A stretch of 64,000 nucleotides of DNA from NCBI GenBank assembly GCA_034769895.1, contig CM068373.1, forward strand, positions 24,166,620-24,230,619, given 5' to 3'. The stretch comes from Magicicada septendecula. Lineage: Eukaryota; Arthropoda; Insecta; Hemiptera; Cicadidae. Shown piece by piece: positions 58,302 to 64,000 of the stretch. The notes beneath the pieces were generated by a model, which made no database searches, had not been told where the DNA came from, and was given only the letters and a program-made list of their open reading frames with translations. Positions within the stretch are counted from its first letter, which is position 1. Each line of letters opens with the position of its first letter. The position numbers and the translations under genes are program-made.

Positions 58302-60121
58302 CTCCTTATTTTTTCTTCTCCTCAGATTGCTACGTCGTATCCAAACATCTTCACAAACGGGACAATCTGACTGGCGCGTACATGCTGTCCTACAGCTCTC
58401 TCCTCAACCCAGATATTGGTAGGCTTGCAGTTTCTTTCCTTCTCCTCAGATTGCTACGTCTAATCCAAACATCTTCACGAACGGGACAATCTGAATGGCG
58501 CGCAAACGCTGTCCTACAGCTATATTCTTCTTCTTCTTCTTCTTCTTTTTTCTTTCTCCTCACATTGCTACGTCTAATCCAAACACCTTCACGAACGGGA
58601 CAAACTGATTGGCGCGTACACGCTGTACTAGAGCTATATACTTCTCCTTCTTCTTTTTTTTTTCTTCTCCTCAGATTGCTAATTCGAATCCAAACATCTT
58701 CACAAACGGCACAATCTGATTGGCGCTTACACGTTGTCTTACAGCTCTCTCCTCAACCCAGATATTGGTAGGCTTGCAGTTTCTTTTCTTCTCCTCAGAT
58801 TGCTATGTGGAATCCAAACATCTTCACAAACGGGACTACCTGATTGGCGCGTACACGCTGTCCTACAGCCCTTCTCAACCCAGATATTGGTAGGCTTGCA
58901 GTTTCTTTCCTTCTCCTCAGATTGCTACGTCAAATCCAAACATCTTCACAAACGGGACAATCTGATTGGCGCGTACACGCTGTCCTACAGCTCTCTCCTC
59001 AACCCAGATATTCGTAGGTTTGCAGTTCCTTTCCTTCTCTTCAGATTTCTACGTCGAATCCAAACATCTTCACAAACGGGATAATCTGATTGGCGCGCAC
59101 ACCCTGTCCTACAGCTATATTCTTCTTCTTCTTCTTTTTTTCTTCTCCACAGATTGCTACGTCGAATCCAAACATCTTTCCAAACGGGACTATATGATTG
59201 GCGCGTACACGCTGCCCTACAGCTCTCTCCGCAACTCAGATATTGGTAGGCTTGCAGTTTCTTTCCTTTTCCTCAGATTGCTACGTCGAATCCAAACATC
59301 TTCACGAACGGGACAATCTGATTGGCGCGCAAACGCTGTCCTAGAGCTATATTCTTCTTCTTATTCTTCTTCTCTTCTTTTTTTTCTTCTCCTCAGATTT
59401 CTACGTCGAATCCAAACATCTTCACAAACGGCACAATCTGATTGGCGCGCACTCGCTGCCCTACAGCTCTCTCCGCAACCCAGATATTGGTAGGCTTGCA
59501 GTTTCTTTCCTTTTCCTCAGATTGCTACGTCGAATCCAAACATCTTCACGAACGGGACAATCTGATTGGCGCGCAAACGCTGTCCTAGAGCTATATTCTT
59601 CTTCTTATTCTTCTTCTCTTCTTTTTTTTCTTCTCCTCAGATTTCTACGTCGAATTCAAACAACTTCACAAACGGCACAATCTGATTGGCGCGCACTCGC
59701 TGCCCTACAGCTCTCTCCGCAACCCAGATATTGGTAGCCTTGCAGTTTCTTTCCTTTTCCTCAGATTGCTACGTCGAATCCAAACATCTTCACGAACGGA
59801 ACAATCTGATTGGCGCGCAAACGCTGTCCTAGAGCTATATTCTTCTTCTTCTTCTCTTCTTTTTTTTTCTTCTCCTCAGATTTCTACGTCGAATCCAAAC
59901 ATCTTCACAAACGGCACAATCTGATTGGCGCGAACTCGCTGCCCTACACCTCTCTCCTCAACCCAGATATTGGTAGGTTTGCAGTTTCTTTCCTTTTCCT
60001 CAGATTGCTACGTTGAATCCAAACATCTTCACAAACGGGACAATCTGATTGGCGCGCACACGCTGTCCTACAGCTGTCTCCTCAACTCAGATATTGGTAG
60101 TTTTGCAGTTTCTTTCCTTGT

Positions 60122-60249
60122 AGAATTCAAGGATTTACGTCTGCCTCCACGCCTGTATTTAAACTCCGTTGCTCCCTTAAGGATTCACCAACAGGAACTT
60201 AGAGGAGCGCTGGTGTGATGGAGAGGGTCGATAAATCTTAGGCGAAGAC
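60122..60249. repeat. dispersed 128-bp repeat, copy 1 (abuts the satellite)
   Basis: Starts AGAATTCAAGGATTTACGTC and ends GGCGAAGAC; matches 63208-63335 at an exact offset of 3086 bp with about a dozen differences. It begins where the satellite ends. Confidence 0.9.
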
Positions 60250-60705
60250 AGAGTTTTAACTTGAGTTCGGTCTACCTGTGTTCTCATCTGAGACGTTGCT
60301 AGTGTTTCCACCAATCAGAAGGTCTAAAAATTATTTGAGTCGGACGCTTACAGCGTTTGGATGGTTTAGTTTGTTCCGAATTCTTGCCATAGAAAGACGT
60401 ACTCGTTGTCACGAAATTTTCGTGACAAGACCAGTCTATTTCCATAAGACTTAGAAGTTGGTTCACTGCTCAAGTTCTTCTTAACCATTTTCATTATAGG
60501 ACTCCAATAATATTTAAATAGATCATTTATAGTGCTTTTTCGCGTAGAGTGGAAGATGTTACGTTAGGGGCAAAATATCTACCGTGATATTTTGATTATT
60601 AACGCGGGAACACTTCAAGAAGCCGGAATTTGTGAAAGCATAATAAACGATCTATTTTTATCTAGTTTTGATCCCTAAGATTAAGATTATTCAAGTTATA
60701 AAATC
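60250..60705. other. non-repetitive DNA, nothing recognised
   Basis: No open frame or repeat I can assign. Confidence 0.4.
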
Positions 60706-61007
60706 ATTTGTTTCTTCTGCAAGTACTGTAATTTCGTATTTTGTTTTTAACACCTGACGCACGTTTCACTGGAAAATATCTGTATCATCAGAGGTTTGTA
60801 AGTAAATTAATAACAATCGAAATAATTCCATGTTACTATTATAGAAATATGATAGTAACATAGAAATTTTATGATTGTAACATAGAATTATTTCGATTGT
60901 TATTAATTTACTTACAAACCTGTGATGATACAGATATTTTTCTGTGAAACGTGCTTCAGATGTTAAAAACAAAATACGAAATTACATTACTTGCAGAAGA
61001 AACAAAT
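60706..61007. repeat. 302-bp foldback element with hammerhead-like cassettes in both arms
   Basis: The left arm (60706-60850) is the inverse of the right arm (60862-61007) with modest divergence; ends are ATTTGTTTCTTCTGCAAGTA and its complement. Each arm carries CTGATGA or GTGATGA, T, a short stem, and GAAACG. In the left arm (minus strand, 60795-60752) the order is ACCT, CTGATGA, T, ACAG stem, GAAA, a hairpin ACG-TG-CGT, C, AGGT. No target duplication was clear. Confidence 0.8.
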
Positions 61008-61063
61008 TGAATAACATCACAACATTATATAATAGCTGCAAAAAACTTCGAGTTACCTATATA

Positions 61064-61069
<6 letters not shown>

Positions 61070-61094
<25 letters not shown>
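61070..61094. repeat. (TA)n microsatellite
   Basis: Pure AT dinucleotide run. Confidence 0.95.
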
Positions 61095-61101
<7 letters not shown>

Positions 61102-62053
61102 ATTTTTCGAACACGTATTGCGTAAGTACCTATTTGTTGTAACACGACTAAGTACCATTTGCCGTTATTTATTAAAAAATGTATTTTTTGTCATAAGTCA
61201 GTAACTGATTTGTAAACATATATTGATTTAACTGGAATGTTAGGTATACGTTCTATTGCTAACTGAGTCTGACGGACCAACTGTCAACAATCTTGTCATA
61301 CAGGATGGAAGAAGAATCCGGTAAATGTGGAACACGGAGATACTCACTCTTGAGACGCGTTCTGTCAACAATTTAACACACTTTGTAATGACACACATAT
61401 TGTTCCAACGATTAATTTTGTTGAAACTAATATCCGTATTCGCACGTGCGTCGTGCGTCGTTAGGAAGCGTCTAGCGTCGTCAAGATTATTGTGTCAACA
61501 TATGCGGTTGGATGACGTCACCACGCCATCATATGTTTATGCTACAAATCCCGCTACTCAGCTAATTTTTACAGCTGCGCGAGACGTATACGGTGGATTG
61601 TCTGTAACACGGAAGTCTAAAAATCCGATGGAATATATGTATTTCTGCAAGAAAAAAATATAATTTCTTCTAATTTTTGTTCTTATCTGATTTACAACAA
61701 GATCATTTAAAATTTGGTTTTCGTAACTAGTATGAAACGTGGTGATTATCCCGTTATTGCACTTTTCTGATTATTTTTTCAAAAAAAGTTTTGTTCTCCG
61801 AAAATTTACAACATAGGAAGGATACTGTGTACTGTTAAAAAAAAAACATTACTCGTACTTAAAAAACTCAATGGGCTAAATTGGTAGGTAGGCTCAATAC
61901 TCTCATGCTTACTTACAATAAATGGGTTAATAATATTAAAAATACTTTTAACAAGTATATATTTTTTATTTCATAAGTTACAAATGTTTTGATAGTAATA
62001 TAAATATCATCATGAGATATTTATTAAAAAATTCAAAATTTTTTAATTGATTA
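61095..62053. other. AT-rich DNA, nothing recognised
   Basis: The 112-codon frame at 61325-61663 has no family features and I do not support it as a gene. Confidence 0.4.
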
Positions 62054-62373
62054 TTCAAAACAACTGTTTTAATTGTAGACTAAATTTAGTGTGTTTATAT
62101 GTGTATATAAAATATGTTATATAATTAATTGTAAAATATAATATAATATAATATATATTCATTATTTTATTAAATTAGTATTTTTAAAATATTATAATTT
62201 TTTTAATACAAATATTTAAGATTGGTACAAAAAATTAATATTTTCAAAATTACTAATTTAATAAAACGATAAACATTTATATTATATTTTACAATTAATT
62301 GTATAATATACTTTAGTAATATATAAACATAAAAAACATTAATTTAGTCTACATATAAAACAGCTGTTTTGAA
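62054..62373. repeat. 320-bp AT-rich foldback (MITE-like) element
   Basis: Left end TTCAAAACAACTGTTTTAAT, right end its near complement (ACAGCTGTTTTGAA). The arms share TGTAGACTAAATT, TACAATTAATTGTA-flanking and TTATTAAATTAGTA phrases in inverted order with a short centre near 62205. Confidence 0.7.
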
Positions 62374-62661
62374 CAAATGATTTACAAATTTTGAATGTAT
62401 TCTTGTTAAAAGCTTTTTTATTCTTAATATTAATATAAACATCCGAAAAATCTGAGCTTCTATCAATATTAAAAAAGTAACGAAAATAAGTGTACATTAC
62501 AAGGACCGTAGGAATGTTCACAATAAGTGGTAAACGAAGATGTGGTAGAAGATTCAGAAGAACGGATGTGAGGGCTTACACTGAGATGGCGGTGGACAGG
62601 AGACTTTTGAGAAGATTGGTGTTGCACCCCAAGGCTTACGATAAGCTGTAGTGCTGAAGAA

Positions 62662-62920
<259 letters not shown>

Positions 62921-63207
62921 AATGCAGTATTCCGGTGTGCAGTGAAACGAATTAATACTTCTCGTTCGCAGCAGTTGGTGGAAAAATACGCGATGCATTA
63001 CAGAAAGTGAGGAAGCCGTTTTGTACATCCGATGAAGTACTTGGAGACTGACAGACAGTAGATTCCCGGGGCATGTTGCGCTCTGGTTTGATTACGTGTC
63101 GGAATGAAGCCCGATGAACGCCAGGTTCAAAGGAGTGCAGCGCGGTCGTTTGTTCAGCACAACCAGTTAAGATGCGGCTGTCCTAGTGACGATTGCCGTG
63201 TATGACA

Positions 63208-63335
63208 AGAATTCAAGGATTTACGTCTGCCTCCACGCCCGTACTTAAACTCCGTTGCTTCCTTAAGGATTCACCAAGAGGAACTTAGGGGAGCGCTGGT
63301 GTAATGAAGAGGGTCGATAACTCGTAGGCGAAGAC
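63208..63335. repeat. dispersed 128-bp repeat, copy 2
   Basis: Direct copy of 60122-60249. No satellite lies next to this copy; upstream is unique GC-richer DNA. Confidence 0.9.
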
Positions 63336-63563
63336 GGCCGGGATATGACGTCAGGGAGTATGGCTACAGGAAATAGGCACTTGCAAACCTCGCGGGTCCC
63401 CATGTCTTGGCGTATCAGCGCAGACGATACGGCAAAGCAGACTCTGACGTGAAATAATGTACCGGCATGTACCGGTATGACTCAACGTCACAGGTGAAGT
63501 TCCGTGGCCCGCGTAAGAATATTACCCGCAGGAGCTTAGAGCAGTAATGGCGTTGGCGGTCTC

Positions 63564-63952
63564 GGTCAGTTGCGACGAAACAACGTTTTTACCTGTTCTT
63601 ACGCGGTCAATTCAGCCCCGCACTTTCACTTACTGACCGAATCTGTCATTTAGAAACGTTTCTATTGTGAACTTCGATAAAATTTTATATCTGGAACTTT
63701 GCATTTGTAAGAATAATCTCTTTCTTCCAATATTTTTGTTAGGTTAGGTTAGGTTAGTTTAGGTTAGGTTAGGTTAGGTCAGGTTAGGTTAGGTTAGGCT
63801 AGGTTAGGTTTGGCTAGAAATGAATAGAATTATAATGGTAATTTGTGTATTATTATAACATGAAACTACAATTGATCGCAAAACTGACCGAATTGCAATT
63901 TCCCCCTCGATCGCAACTGACCGAGCTTTTTACGATTGCGTCGCAACTGACC
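63564..63952. mobile_element. possible MITE with 14-bp terminal inverted repeats
   Basis: GGTCAGTTGCGACG at 63564-63577 is exactly complemented by CGTCGCAACTGACC at 63939-63952, 389 bp overall. Further ATCGCAA(AA)CTGACCGA copies lie inside the right end. No target duplication is evident, so this could also be chance or a tandem motif. Confidence 0.45.
63738..63812 (+). repeat. interstitial (TTAGG)n tract
   Basis: About 15 units of TTAGG with single-base variants (TTAGT, TCAGG, CTAGG, TTTGG). TTAGG is the arthropod telomere unit; interstitial tracts are common in insects. Confidence 0.9.
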
Positions 63953-64000
63953 AACGTCCTGCGTGGGAGACAGACGCGGCAGTCGGATGTTGTCGGCCGG

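Larger units (their letters stand above)
38590..60117 (+). repeat. 21.5-kb composite satellite array
   Basis: More than 170 tandem monomers share a ~70-bp core (TTGCTACGTCGAATCCAAAC, ATCTTCACAAACGGGAC, then CTGATTGGCGCGTACACGC and TGTCCTACAGC) followed by one of several linkers. Type A (124 bp) has CCTCTTCTCAACCCAGATAT then TGGTAGGCTTGCAG and a pyrimidine run; type B (111 bp) has TATATTC plus a short TTC run; type C (111 bp) has GTACTAGAGC and a second T/C run. All linkers end in a pyrimidine tract plus (C)CTCAG or CTCAC. Numerous overlapping open frames exist but start at TTG, run through shifting frames and merely reflect few stops, so none is called as a gene. Monomers at the right end (59 kb on) are more diverged. 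Confidence 0.95.

Noticed and set aside
38590-60117. CRISPR-like array interpretation of regular repeats
   Set aside because: Spacers are not unique: linkers fall into a few near-identical classes and the context is eukaryotic.
38610-60218. Dozens of 67-216-codon open frames across the satellite, some with runs of Ser, Phe or Leu
   Set aside because: They start at TTG, recur every 124 or 111 bases, occupy all three frames and end at the same TGGTAG. They reflect a stop-poor repeat, not genes.
62540-62650. Phrase GKRRCGRRFRRTDVRAYTEM on plus, possibly the end of a non-LTR RT
   Set aside because: Too short and not clearly matching any RT C-terminus; left unannotated.

Overview
The window looks like repeat-rich nuclear DNA of a large-genome arthropod, most likely an insect. 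The evidence is AT-rich intergenic DNA with many short microsatellites, a Ty3/gypsy element, Penelope-like, jockey-like, RTE/CR1-like, PIF/Harbinger and hAT relics, an intron-style splice acceptor, and a (TTAGG)n tract of the arthropod telomere type. I see no operons, ribosome binding sites, rRNA, tRNA or CRISPR arrays.

Layout: (1) 1-12444 is a minus-strand Ty3/gypsy LTR retrotransposon. Its left LTR is cut by the window edge. Gag is interrupted by a one-base frameshift, an intact 1111-residue Pol follows, and a textbook U UUA AAC slippery heptamer joins the Gag and Pol frames. The two visible LTR stretches differ at only about three positions, so the insertion is young. (2) 12545-14645 is a nest of Penelope-like element (PLE) relics with RT and GIY-YIG fragments and a near-500-bp inverted arm. 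(3) 16657-17240 holds remains of both genes of a PIF/Harbinger transposon: transposase N-terminus on plus, MADF protein on minus. (4) 17790-23448 is a minus-strand gene encoding a protein with a nuclease-like N-terminal domain and 24 complete ankyrin repeats. Its reading frame ends inside a 25th repeat, and dead ankyrin repeats continue downstream, split by a non-LTR RT fragment. (5) 23.6-38 kb is mostly non-coding with retroelement fragments, a complete non-autonomous hAT element with 8-bp target duplications (30001-31026), and one convincing signal-peptide exon on minus (37882-37945). (6) 38590-60117 is a 21.5-kb composite satellite of 111- and 124-bp monomers with higher-order duplications and four long TTC/GAA expansions. 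(7) 60.1-64 kb holds a dispersed 128-bp repeat, two foldback elements, compound microsatellites and a MITE-like element carrying the (TTAGG)n tract.

The only host-type coding material I can support is the ankyrin protein and the orphan first exon; everything else is mobile or satellite DNA. The most unusual signals are the nuclease-like/ankyrin protein with its expanding repeat block, the satellite's TTC-expanded monomer lineage, and a recurring hammerhead-ribozyme-like cassette found in the PLE arms, in a foldback element and at isolated sites.
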